From IMG/VR virus record IMGVR_UViG_3300006802_000548, positions 1 through 24,389 of that record: 24,389 bases of DNA. One strand, 5' to 3'. This DNA comes from a virus. Below the pieces are notes generated by a model. The model saw nothing but the letters and a program-made list of their open reading frames with translations, was not told where the DNA came from and did not search any database. The position numbers and the translations under genes were made by a program. Shown here piece by piece: positions 15,121 to 22,579 of the stretch; the first letter of the stretch is position 1; each line of letters opens with the position of its first letter.

Positions 15121-15629
15121 TCCACGAGAAGGCGCACGTCGAAGGCGCCACGCTCGGCAAGGACTGCCATGTGTGGCAGTTCGCTTCCGTCATCCGCGGC
15201 GCGGTGCTGGGCGATGGGGTCACGGTCGCATCCTGTGCGATCGTGGACGGGGCCAAGGTGGGCGCGCGGTCAATCATCTGCCACGGGGCGAGCGTGCATC
15301 CTGGCGCTGAGCTTGGCGCGGACGTGTTTGTCGGGCCTGGCGTGACCATCTGCAACGATTCATGGCCCCGGACGCATAAGCACGGCTGGGGCTATCCAGA
15401 GCGCCCTGTGGTCATCGTGGAGCGCGGGGCGAGCATCGGGGCGAACTGTGTGGTTCTGCCGGGGGTGGTGATTGGCGAGGGGGCGATGATCGCGGCGGGG
15501 GTTACGGTGTGCCGGGACGTGCCGGCGTGGCATCTGCTGGGGCCTTCGGGCGCGGCGGGGCCGATCGGCAATGAGGATGCCAAGGTGCGGATGCGGTTTG
15601 CTGGCGAGCGGCTTAGGGTGTTCGGTTGA
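15108..15629 (+). CDS. Left-handed beta-helix acyltransferase (hexapeptide repeat)
   Basis: A 173-residue protein with GTG start (15108, or GTG 15117 overlapping the previous stop). It has the imperfect hexapeptide repeats of the LbH fold through residues about 8-95 and 110-145, for example GARSIICHGASVHPGAELGA and GASIGANCVVLPGVVIGEGA. These proteins are trimeric and mostly transfer acetyl groups from acetyl-CoA to amino or hydroxyl groups of sugars. An inserted loop (NDSWPRTHKHGWGYPER) carries two His that may include the catalytic base. The end VCRDVPAWHLLGPSGAAGPI is typical of sugar O/N-acetyltransferases. It likely acts on the same glycan as its neighbours. Confidence 0.85.
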   Translation: MATVIHEKAHVEGATLGKDCHVWQFASVIRGAVLGDGVTVASCAIVDGAKVGARSIICHGASVHPGAELGADVFVGPGVTICNDSWPRTHKHGWGYPERPVVIVERGASIGANCVVLPGVVIGEGAMIAAGVTVCRDVPAWHLLGPSGAAGPIGNEDAKVRMRFAGERLRVFG

Positions 15630-16339
15630 TTAACGTGGCGTGCGCCCTGTGGGACGCGAACCGGCTGTCGAAGCAGTTTTCCCGCCACTACACTGAGGCG
15701 GACGTGTGCGCGCTGTATCGGGGCTTCAAGAAGCACCTGACGGTCCCGTTCCGCTTCATCTGCTGGTCAGAGAAGGAACGGGACTACGCAGAGCCCGCGA
15801 TCGAGCAGCGGCGCTTGGCTGACAGCCATCCGTCCTATGGTTCGTTGACGCAGTGCTACGAACTGAACGAGCCGACCATCATGGTGGGGCTCGACACGGT
15901 GATCGCCGGCAACCTCGACAGCATGGCGGCCTATTGCCTGGGTGGCGACAAGCCTGCGGTTCCAATCGACCCGTTCTACCCGGACACGGTTTGCAACGGG
16001 GTAACGCTGGTTCCCGGCGGTAACGATTGGCTGTGGCGCGAGTATCCCGGCCAGAACGACATGGACTGGATACGCGATAGCTGGAAGGCGGGGCGGCTGG
16101 CGCTGATTGACGACCTCTTCCCTGGTCAGGTGGTGAGCTACAAGCGCCACGTCCGCACGCAGGGGCTCAGCGACGAGATGCGGATTTGCTATTTCCACGG
16201 CGAATGGAAGATGCATGAGCTGCCGCATGTCGGCTGGATTGCGAAGCATTGGGACTACAGGCCCGAGGAGATCAGGCGGTATCGCAACCTCGAGGACGAA
16301 AAGACGTTTGCGGTTCACACAGGGTATTCGGGGGCATAG
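15626..16339 (+). CDS. GT-A-like glycosyltransferase
   Basis: A 237-residue protein starting at TTG 15626 (TTGA overlap). It resembles phage-encoded GT-A glycosyltransferases with the pattern F-x-C-x-(S/T)-E near residue 45, LDTVIAGNLD (89-98), and PGQVVSYK, then CYFHGEWKMHEL at about 193-204. The usual metal-binding D-L-D of the family is G-L-D here (Gly88, Leu89, Asp90), so metal binding may differ. It closes the cassette of glycosyltransferase, methyltransferase and acyltransferase. Donor and acceptor are unknown. Confidence 0.72.
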   Translation: MINVACALWDANRLSKQFSRHYTEADVCALYRGFKKHLTVPFRFICWSEKERDYAEPAIEQRRLADSHPSYGSLTQCYELNEPTIMVGLDTVIAGNLDSMAAYCLGGDKPAVPIDPFYPDTVCNGVTLVPGGNDWLWREYPGQNDMDWIRDSWKAGRLALIDDLFPGQVVSYKRHVRTQGLSDEMRICYFHGEWKMHELPHVGWIAKHWDYRPEEIRRYRNLEDEKTFAVHTGYSGA

Positions 16340-16465
16340 GTGGCCGATTGGCTTGACTGGCTAGACAAGGCGTTTATGATCTTACCCCATGAGCACATAC
16401 GGACCGCCGAAGGGCAACGACACGGAAAGGTTTTGGTCAAAAATCGAGCGGCGCGGGCCGAATGA
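16340..16465 (+). pseudogene. Candidate gene start cut by the HNH insertion
   Basis: GTG 16340 directly follows the preceding TAG, and the frame reads VADWLDWLDKAFMILP for about 16 codons in a style fitting a small phage gene. It then runs into the HNH gene in another frame and ends at TGA 16463-16465. The 49-nt gap before the HNH start is unlike the tight overlaps elsewhere. It may be the remaining 5' end of a gene interrupted by the HNH insertion, or a chance frame. Confidence 0.2.
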
Positions 16466-16886
16466 TTGTTGGCCGTGGTTGGGCACGTTCAATAAGCGTA
16501 CGGGGTACGGCTGCATTCGCGTTGGCTCAATGAAAGACGGAACGCGCCGCCAGGTCGATGCGCACAGGTACATGTGTGAGATTACCTACGGGCTTCCTAA
16601 GGGGAGTCAGGCCCTTCATCACTGCGATAACCGGGCGTGCGTAAACCCTCTGCACCTGTATGTCGGAAGTCACGCTGACAACATGAGGGACATGCAGGTC
16701 AGAGGGCGGGCAAATGGGCGGGGCCTTGCTGGGCAAGGGAACGGCAACGCGAAACTCACAGAGGCGCAGGTGCGGCGAATAAAGAAGTCGCCGCAGTCAT
16801 TGAGCGTACTTTCCAAGAAGTACGGTGTTTCAAAAACGCAAATAAGCTGGATCAAAAACGGGAAGTCGTGGGCGCATGTCGGTTAG
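16389..16886 (+). CDS. Free-standing HNH homing endonuclease 2
   Basis: A 165-residue HNH_3-type enzyme. Key residues: GPNDCWPWLG (23-32), H59, LHHCDNRACVNPLHL at about 76-90 (H77-H78, N81, N86, H89) and the C-terminal helix-turn-helix LTEAQVRRIKKS ... KNGKSWAHVG. It lacks the N-terminal zinc segment of the enzyme at 11930 but shares its nuclease type and its end motif (T-E-x-Q ... W-(S/A)-H-V). No ribosome site is obvious, and no group I core flanks it. Its stop lies inside the adaptor gene start, an 11-nt overlap. Confidence 0.88.
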   Translation: MSTYGPPKGNDTERFWSKIERRGPNDCWPWLGTFNKRTGYGCIRVGSMKDGTRRQVDAHRYMCEITYGLPKGSQALHHCDNRACVNPLHLYVGSHADNMRDMQVRGRANGRGLAGQGNGNAKLTEAQVRRIKKSPQSLSVLSKKYGVSKTQISWIKNGKSWAHVG

Positions 16887-17529
16887 CACATATGCTGGAA
16901 TAAAAGCGGCGGTCGCGGATTACATGGAGCGAACGGATCTCTCCACGCCGATCGCCAACGACTTCTTCCCGATGATGCAGGCGAAGATGTATTTCGGCCA
17001 CGGGACGGATATCGCCCCGCTGCGGATCAGGGCGATGGTCAGCTCAACCACGCTGACCCCGGCATCGGGCGGGACCATCACCATCACGTCCGCGCTGGGC
17101 TCAAACTGGTTGGAGAACATCGAAATCACGCCGACCACGGCGGGGGCGGTGTCGCTGGACTACGTCGATCCCTGGCAGTTCCGCAAGATGAGCGACGAAC
17201 TGCAATCGAACACCGGGCCGCAGAGCTATTACACGGTTGAGGGCGGGGTGATCTACCTCGCCCCGGCTGCGGTCACCGAAGTCACCGTCCGCTGGTATGG
17301 CAAGTTCACGGCCCTGAGCGGCGACAGCGACACTGACTGGATCATCTCCAACGCGCCGCACATCTACATGGACGGCTGCTTGATGGAGGCTTGCGCTTAC
17401 CTGAGCGACGACCGCGAAGGCATGTTCCGGCAGAAGTTTGCGGCGGGCATCAAGGCGGTGAACATGACCGACCAGCGCCAGCGGGCGTCAGGCTCCACGC
17501 CGGTTGCGAAGCCGAGGTCTGTCGCATGA
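16876..17529 (+). CDS. Head-tail adaptor protein, SU10-type
   Basis: A 217-residue protein that should bind below the portal and link it to the nozzle. The N-terminus (TYAGIKAAVADYMERTDLST, then FFPMMQAKM) and the continuation with beta-rich TITSALGSNWLENIEI, WQFRKM, YYTVEGGVIYLAP and V-R-W-Y-G-K-F follow the order of podovirus adaptor proteins of the SU10 kind: a helical start, a beta sandwich and a final helical region (YMDGCLMEACAYLSDD). ATG 16876 overlaps the end of the HNH gene. Position before the nozzle-like gene agrees. Confidence 0.8.
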   Translation: MSVSTYAGIKAAVADYMERTDLSTPIANDFFPMMQAKMYFGHGTDIAPLRIRAMVSSTTLTPASGGTITITSALGSNWLENIEITPTTAGAVSLDYVDPWQFRKMSDELQSNTGPQSYYTVEGGVIYLAPAAVTEVTVRWYGKFTALSGDSDTDWIISNAPHIYMDGCLMEACAYLSDDREGMFRQKFAAGIKAVNMTDQRQRASGSTPVAKPRSVA

Positions 17530-17978
17530 CGGTCGAAGCCGACGACAGCCGCTTCGGTCAAATCCGGCTCGAGGACATGCGCGGCAATGAATTGCTGACA
17601 CGGACTGTCCTGCCGCTGATCAAGCGTGCGGTGGATCATAGCGACGGGCGCTACACGGTCGATAACATCGTTGACGGGCTGCTGGACGGGCGCTTCGAAC
17701 TGTGGGGCGCCATGCGCTTGCCGGCGACATTGCAGGCGGTGGCGGTCACGCACGTTGAGACGTATCCGAGCGGCAAGCGGGCTTACACGGTGCTGCACCT
17801 GGGCGGCCCGACCATGGCCGACGCGGCCGCGTTCTTTCGTTACTTGCCGAACATGGAGGCGGTCGCCAAGGCGGCGCGCTGCGACAAGCTGGTCATGGTG
17901 GGCCGCAAGGGCTGGGAGCGCGATCTGAGCGAAGGCTGGCGCGCTGTGGCGACGGTGTATGAACGTGGCCTTAGTTAA
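17526..17978 (+). CDS. Small GNAT-like phage protein A
   Basis: A 150-residue protein; ATG 17526 overlaps the adaptor stop (ATGA). After a helical start (about 1-60) comes LPATLQAVAVTHVETYPSGK, R-A-Y-T-V-L-H-L-G-G, then A-K-A-A-R-C-D-K-L-V-M-V-GRKGWERDL and GWRAVATVYER. This mirrors a small GNAT-fold family found among podovirus head-tail genes. The acetyl-CoA signature is not clear, so it may be a structural or degenerate member. The protein at 20093 has the same C-terminal plan. Confidence 0.5.
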   Translation: MTVEADDSRFGQIRLEDMRGNELLTRTVLPLIKRAVDHSDGRYTVDNIVDGLLDGRFELWGAMRLPATLQAVAVTHVETYPSGKRAYTVLHLGGPTMADAAAFFRYLPNMEAVAKAARCDKLVMVGRKGWERDLSEGWRAVATVYERGLS

Positions 17979-19458
17979 GCTCGAGATTCCGCCCGGCGTG
18001 GTTCGTCGCGGCACGGTCTATGAAGTGCAAGGCCGCTGGTACGACAGCCATCTCATCAGGTGGAACCAGGGCGTGATGGGTCCGATTGGCGGCTGGACGC
18101 AGCGGACCACGTCCGCGATGACCGGCAAGGCGCGGGCGGGCATCGCCTGGCGCGATGACAGTTCCGTCCGCTGGATGGCGTGGGGGACCAATTCCAAGCT
18201 CTACGCTGGCACGCAAAGCGTGGTGGCGCTGTCAGACATCACCCCGGCTGCGTTGGTGACGGGCGCGGCGGATGCGACGGCGGCGGGCGGGTATGGTTCG
18301 CTGGACTACGGCGAAGGCACATATGGCACGGCGCGCGTCGATGCGACGGCGATCCAAGAGGCGGCGGTGTGGACGCTCGACACGTTCGGGCAATACCTCG
18401 TCGCGTGTCTCAGCGATGATGGGCGCATCTTCCAATGGCAATTGAACACTGCAGTGGCTGCGGCGGCTCTTGGTGGGTCAGCGCCTACAGCGAACAGGGG
18501 CGTGGTGGTCACGCCGGAGAGGTTCTGCTTTGCTTTGGGTGCGGGCGGCAACAAGAGGCTGGTGCAGTGGGGCGATCAGGAGAGCCTATCGACTTGGACG
18601 CCTTCCGCAACGAACCAGGCCGGCAGCTTCGAACTGGCGACACAGGGTCAGTTGATGTGCGGCAAGCGCCTGCGGGCGGTGACGCTGCTGTTCACCGATC
18701 TGGACGTGCACGCGGCTACCTATATCGGCTTGCCCTACGTCTATTCGATCCAGCGCGTCGGTGAGAATTGCGGCATCATCTCGCGCGGGGCGGCGGCGGT
18801 GGCTGACACCCGCGCCTTCTGGATGGGCAAGTCGGGCTTCTTCTACTCGGACGGCTCGCAAACTCTGCCGCTGGCGTGCGATGTTTACGAAGCGGTGTTC
18901 AACGACATGAACACGACCCAGGCCAGCAAGATTTGGGCGATGCCGCAGGCTGGTAAGAATGAGATTTGGTGGGGCTTCCCATCGGCGGCGTCGAGCGAGT
19001 GCGATAAGATTGTCGTGTTCAACTACCTCGAAGGCCATTGGGCGCTGCACTCTTTGACGCGGCTGGCGGGCGTCGATCGCGGCATCTTCAACAACCCGAT
19101 CATGGCCGACTCGTCGGGCTACCTCTGGGACCACGAGACGGGCTATTCCTACACTGGCGCGCTGACGACTGACCCTTATGCCGAGAGCGGGCCTTATGAG
19201 CTCGGCGAGGGCGACCGTATCATGCGGGCGCGGCGGCTGATCGCGGACGAAAAGACGACCGCGGACGTGACGGTGTCCTTCAAGGTCCGGGATTGGCCGA
19301 ACGACAGCGAGACGACCTACGGGCCATATACGCCGGCCAACCCGACCAGCATCCGTTTCAGTGCGCGGCAGACGCGGCTGGTGGTGACGGGCGAGGTTGC
19401 GACCGGCTGGCGGTGGGGCAGCCCCCGCGTTGATGTGATTGAAGGATCGAAGCGCTGA
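17959..19458 (+). CDS. Tail nozzle / stabilisation protein candidate
   Basis: A 499-residue protein following the adaptor. It is beta-rich throughout, with repeated W and Y strands (for example GIAWRDDSSVRWMAWGTNSK, NEIWWGFPS, VVFNYLEGHWALHSL). That spacing suggests a beta-propeller, as in P22 gp10-type packaged-DNA stabilisation proteins and podovirus nozzles. The N-terminus LEIPPGVVRRGTVYEVQGRW, with DSHLIRW, is typical of this group. It would plug the channel after packaging. ATG 17959 overlaps the previous gene by 20 nt. Assignment rests on fold pattern and gene order. Confidence 0.7.
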   Translation: MNVALVKLEIPPGVVRRGTVYEVQGRWYDSHLIRWNQGVMGPIGGWTQRTTSAMTGKARAGIAWRDDSSVRWMAWGTNSKLYAGTQSVVALSDITPAALVTGAADATAAGGYGSLDYGEGTYGTARVDATAIQEAAVWTLDTFGQYLVACLSDDGRIFQWQLNTAVAAAALGGSAPTANRGVVVTPERFCFALGAGGNKRLVQWGDQESLSTWTPSATNQAGSFELATQGQLMCGKRLRAVTLLFTDLDVHAATYIGLPYVYSIQRVGENCGIISRGAAAVADTRAFWMGKSGFFYSDGSQTLPLACDVYEAVFNDMNTTQASKIWAMPQAGKNEIWWGFPSAASSECDKIVVFNYLEGHWALHSLTRLAGVDRGIFNNPIMADSSGYLWDHETGYSYTGALTTDPYAESGPYELGEGDRIMRARRLIADEKTTADVTVSFKVRDWPNDSETTYGPYTPANPTSIRFSARQTRLVVTGEVATGWRWGSPRVDVIEGSKR

Positions 19459-19862
19459 TGCCGTCGAATGCAATGAAAATCAGCCAGCTCATCGTGACGC
19501 TGCAAGGCATCATGGACAAGCAGGGCGATCTGGACGTGGTGGTCCCGAACCAGGCCGCTGATCGCGTGCTTGCGGTGCAACACGCCACGGTGGTCCCGCA
19601 GGCGTCTTATCCCTGGCGCAACCTGATCCGTCCGGTGCTGAGCTTTGAACCTACCGACGACTATCAGGCGACGCCCGAAGAGAGCGGCGGCTGGTCGTAT
19701 GACCTCGGCACGGCCCCGGATGGGGTGCGGGTGCGGATCATGAAGCGGCGTGGCGGCGAGGATGAAGGCGTCCGCAGCGGCGACAAGTGGGCGGCGTATG
19801 AAGGCGGGGAGCGGGCGTGGGAAGTCGCCCCCGGCGGCGTGCTGGCGTGGAGGCCGCTCTAA
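19458..19862 (+). CDS. Small protein with N-terminal phage helical motif
   Basis: A 134-residue protein; ATG 19458 overlaps the nozzle stop. The start MKISQLIVTLQGIMDKQGDL (from the second Met) followed by DVVVP is a short helix-strand motif seen in many small phage proteins (K-I-S-x-L-I-x-x-L-x-x-x-x-x-x-x-G-D-L-x-V). The remainder is polar and acidic with W-rich strands near the end. Function unknown; the motif alone does not define a role. Confidence 0.5.
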   Translation: MPSNAMKISQLIVTLQGIMDKQGDLDVVVPNQAADRVLAVQHATVVPQASYPWRNLIRPVLSFEPTDDYQATPEESGGWSYDLGTAPDGVRVRIMKRRGGEDEGVRSGDKWAAYEGGERAWEVAPGGVLAWRPL

Positions 19863-20096
19863 ATGGCGACAGCGCCGCGCCCCGGCGTATCGCTGCCGAA
19901 AGCGCCTGCGGCCTACGACCAGGGCAACGAACAGCGCACGCGGGATGCGCTCGAGCGGGCCGATCTGGTTCAGTTCAGGGCGGGGCGTGACGTGGAGCTC
20001 GCCCAAGGCGAACGGTTCATCCTGCGCGACACGAACGGCGTTCGGTACTCGATCACGGTCAACACGTCCGGTGTCTTGGTGGTGACGGCGCTGTGA
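19863..20096 (+). CDS. Small protein of unknown function
   Basis: A 77-residue protein starting directly after the previous stop. The pattern R-T-R-D-A-L-E-R-A-D ... GERFILRDTNGVRYSITVNT, then SGVLVVTAL, is one I have seen in small podovirus structural-region proteins: a helix followed by a beta hairpin. It is probably a virion or assembly protein. Its stop overlaps the next GTG. Confidence 0.5.
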   Translation: MATAPRPGVSLPKAPAAYDQGNEQRTRDALERADLVQFRAGRDVELAQGERFILRDTNGVRYSITVNTSGVLVVTAL

Positions 20097-20455
20097 CCGA
20101 GGCGGAAGTGATTGACGGGCTGGCGCAAGCGATCGACGGCCATCCGTTCGTCCGCATCGATGACCTGATTGCGGAAGTGCAGCGCGGCGAGGCCGAAATT
20201 TGGGTGGGCCAGAATGCAGCGGTGTTCTGGCGTGTGAGCGGAACGGTGATCGAGTGCGGTCCCGCCGCTGGCGACTTAGACGAGATTTTGCGTGTGTTCC
20301 GCCCCGCCATTGAAGGCTGGGGCCGCGAGCATGGTTGCAAGGAAATTCATATTCAGGCTGGCCGAGAGGGTTGGGCGCGGGTGCTGCGCTCCTCTGGCTA
20401 CCAAACCGCAGCGGTAATCCTCAGGAAGCACCTCGATGGGCCTCAGTTCCAGTAA
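20093..20455 (+). CDS. Small GNAT-like phage protein B
   Basis: A 120-residue protein with GTG 20093 overlapping the previous stop (GTGA). It shows helices, then strands AAVFWRVSGTVIECGPAAGD, then VFRPAIEGWGREHGCKEIHI and GREGWARVLRSSGYQTAAVI. This is the same arrangement as the C-terminal half of the protein at 17526 (strand, strand, helix with Cys, strand, G-R-x-G-W-x-R-x-L, strand). The gene overlaps the next one by 20 nt. Enzyme activity cannot be judged. Confidence 0.5.
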   Translation: MTEAEVIDGLAQAIDGHPFVRIDDLIAEVQRGEAEIWVGQNAAVFWRVSGTVIECGPAAGDLDEILRVFRPAIEGWGREHGCKEIHIQAGREGWARVLRSSGYQTAAVILRKHLDGPQFQ

Positions 20456-21482
20456 GCAGAAGCAGACGCAGAACAGCACGGCGTCGGCCACTACGCAGCC
20501 CATTGTGCCGGGGTACATTCAAGGGCCGGCGCAGAACTTTTACGGCCAGGTCGGCAACCTCCTGAACCCCGGTCAGCAGCCGGGGACGTACGGCCCGTCA
20601 ACGCTTCAGCAAGCGGCGTTCAATGGCGCGGCGCAACTGAACCAGCCCAACGCCAACATCGAGGCGGGGCTGGGCAGCTTGCGTGATCTGCTCAGCTTCC
20701 GCCCCGGCATGGCCGTCAACGAATACATGAACCCGTATGAATCGGGCGTGATCGACGCGGCCATGGGCGACCTCGGACGCTTTCAGGACCGCACGCTGAA
20801 CAACGTGCAATCGCAGGCCACGCGGCAAGGCGCGTTCAGCAATTCGCGGCTGGGCGTTGAGCGGGCTTTGACGAACGAGAGCTTCGGCCAGCAGGCGGCG
20901 GATACGGCGACGCGGCTGAGGTCGCAGGGCTTCGACAATGCTTACAGCCGCGCACTGGGCGACGCCAATTTCCGCTTGGGCGGAGCGCAGAGCTTGCTGG
21001 CGGGCGGCTTCGGCGCAGACGCCAACGCGCGCGGCAACATCGAAACGCAATCGGGGCTTGGCGACCAGCAGCGGGCCATCTCCATGCAGAACGACCCTGC
21101 GATGCAGCGGGCGCAATGGTTGCAGGCGATCGGCCAAATCCTCGGCATCGATCCGAGCCAGTTGATCGGTCAGCAGGTCAACAGCACCGGCACGGCGACG
21201 AGCACGACCAAGAACAGCGGCAGCGGTTTGGACGCCATTGGGCAGATCATGCAGATCGCCATGGGGGCGTCGAAGATGTTCCCCTCCGACCGCCGCCTGA
21301 AGCGCGACATCGATCACCGCCACACCGATGAGAACGGGCTCAGATGGTACACGTACCGTTACCTGTGGGACGATGAACAGCACTACGGCGTGATGGCCGA
21401 CGAGGCCCCGGCGCACGCGGTTCATGTTCACCCGTCCGGTTATCTGATGGTCGACTACTCGCAACTGGAGGCGCGTCCATGA
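20436..21482 (+). CDS. Internal virion/ejection protein with S74-chaperone-like tail
   Basis: A 348-residue protein. The start SSSKQKQTQNSTASATTQPI, then VPGYIQGPAQNFYG, is common in podovirus internal virion proteins. Residues about 60-280 are low-complexity helical, rich in Ala, Gln, Gly and Asn, with the R-Q-G-A-F-S-N-S-R motif. The end (284-348) opens with SDRRLKRDI and includes RWYTYRYLWDDEQHYGVMAD, which matches the intramolecular chaperone (peptidase S74) motif found at the ends of tail fibres and spikes. In a shortened form it also occurs on ejection-type proteins. The stop overlaps the next ATG. Confidence 0.65.
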   Translation: MGLSSSKQKQTQNSTASATTQPIVPGYIQGPAQNFYGQVGNLLNPGQQPGTYGPSTLQQAAFNGAAQLNQPNANIEAGLGSLRDLLSFRPGMAVNEYMNPYESGVIDAAMGDLGRFQDRTLNNVQSQATRQGAFSNSRLGVERALTNESFGQQAADTATRLRSQGFDNAYSRALGDANFRLGGAQSLLAGGFGADANARGNIETQSGLGDQQRAISMQNDPAMQRAQWLQAIGQILGIDPSQLIGQQVNSTGTATSTTKNSGSGLDAIGQIMQIAMGASKMFPSDRRLKRDIDHRHTDENGLRWYTYRYLWDDEQHYGVMADEAPAHAVHVHPSGYLMVDYSQLEARP

Positions 21483-22579
21483 GGGGAGCGTTCGCCCGCC
21501 GGTCCAAGATGAACGAGGCGCCTGCTGTCGCGCCGGTCGTTCCGGTGATGGGGCCTGAATGGTCTGTTGCGCCTGAAGCGCCCGCGCCTGTCGCGTTCGC
21601 TGGCAAGGACATGAACCGCCGCCCCGGCATGTTCGGCCGCCTCGGCAATGCGCTGCGGCGTGTGGACTGGGAGCGCGTCGCCGCCGCCATGCGGGACGAC
21701 CCCTCGCACATGCAATCGCTACTTGAGCAGCGCGAGAACGCCGCAGAGCGGATGCGCGCGGAGGCGGAAGCGGAGGCGCAGAGGCGGGCGGGGAAGCAAG
21801 AGAACACCGAGCGGCAAGCCGCCCTCGCCGCACTGCCCGAGCATCTACGTCCGCTGGCGCCGTTCCTGACGCCAGAAGCAATCAGTCGGGCCGTTGTGCC
21901 GGATGAGCCGGAATGGGAAATCGACTCCCGCACGGGGCGGCCATACACGATTCAAGGCGGCGCCATTCGCTATGGGCAGGGAAGCATTACCCCAGCGGGC
22001 GCGGGCGCCGGTGAGCGAGCGCCCCCGTCTGGTTATCGATGGACGGCTGACGGAAGCTTAGAGGCTGTCCCGGGTGGCCCGGCCGATGTGCGGGCGACAG
22101 CAGAAGGCCGCGCACGCGCTGACCAATTGGGCGCATCCGAACAGAACTTGAACCGCGCGCTGGCCGCGCTGGATCAAGCAGAGCCGCTTATCGGGCCGGG
22201 GTCCGCGGGCGTGTTTGGCTCCGCTACGAGGGACTTCAATCAGCAGGCGACGGACCTAGACGCAGCGCTTGAGCCGGTGCGCGCCATCCTGAGCTTTGAA
22301 ACCCTTGCGGAGATGCGGCGCAATTCCACGACCGGCGGCGCGCTTGGTTCCATTGCGGTGCGAGAGTTGGAGCTTTTGGGTTCGACCTATGAAGACCTCC
22401 GCATCGCCCGCTCGCCTGCGGCATTGCGACAGGCGGTGCGTCGTCTGCGGGTGCAACTGAGTCGGACAAGAGATGCCGTCTCTGCGGCCCGGCAAGAAGT
22501 TGCTTCTCAGGCGCCCGCGCCTGAGGGCGGCGGACAGCGCGAACGCACATTCAATCCCGAGACGGGAAGGCTTGAATAG
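21479..22579 (+). CDS. Internal virion/ejection-type protein
   Basis: A 366-residue protein; ATG 21479 overlaps the previous stop (ATGA). The N-terminal 120 residues are Ala/Pro/Arg-rich with a coiled coil (LEQRENAAERMRAEAEAEAQ). Residues about 180-200 contain GYRWTADGSLEAVPGGPAD, a short motif repeatedly found in podovirus ejection-type proteins, and about 260-310 contain ILSFETLAEMRRNST and GGALGSIAVRELELLGS, another shared segment. No catalytic motif. It probably travels in the capsid and enters the cell with DNA. Confidence 0.65.
   Translation: MRGAFARRSKMNEAPAVAPVVPVMGPEWSVAPEAPAPVAFAGKDMNRRPGMFGRLGNALRRVDWERVAAAMRDDPSHMQSLLEQRENAAERMRAEAEAEAQRRAGKQENTERQAALAALPEHLRPLAPFLTPEAISRAVVPDEPEWEIDSRTGRPYTIQGGAIRYGQGSITPAGAGAGERAPPSGYRWTADGSLEAVPGGPADVRATAEGRARADQLGASEQNLNRALAALDQAEPLIGPGSAGVFGSATRDFNQQATDLDAALEPVRAILSFETLAEMRRNSTTGGALGSIAVRELELLGSTYEDLRIARSPAALRQAVRRLRVQLSRTRDAVSAARQEVASQAPAPEGGGQRERTFNPETGRLE

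Noticed and set aside
20598-21881. 427-codon open frame on the minus strand
   Set aside because: It lies opposite two well-supported + genes, is extremely Arg/Ala/Leu-rich as expected for a GC-rich shadow frame, and has no motif or good start.
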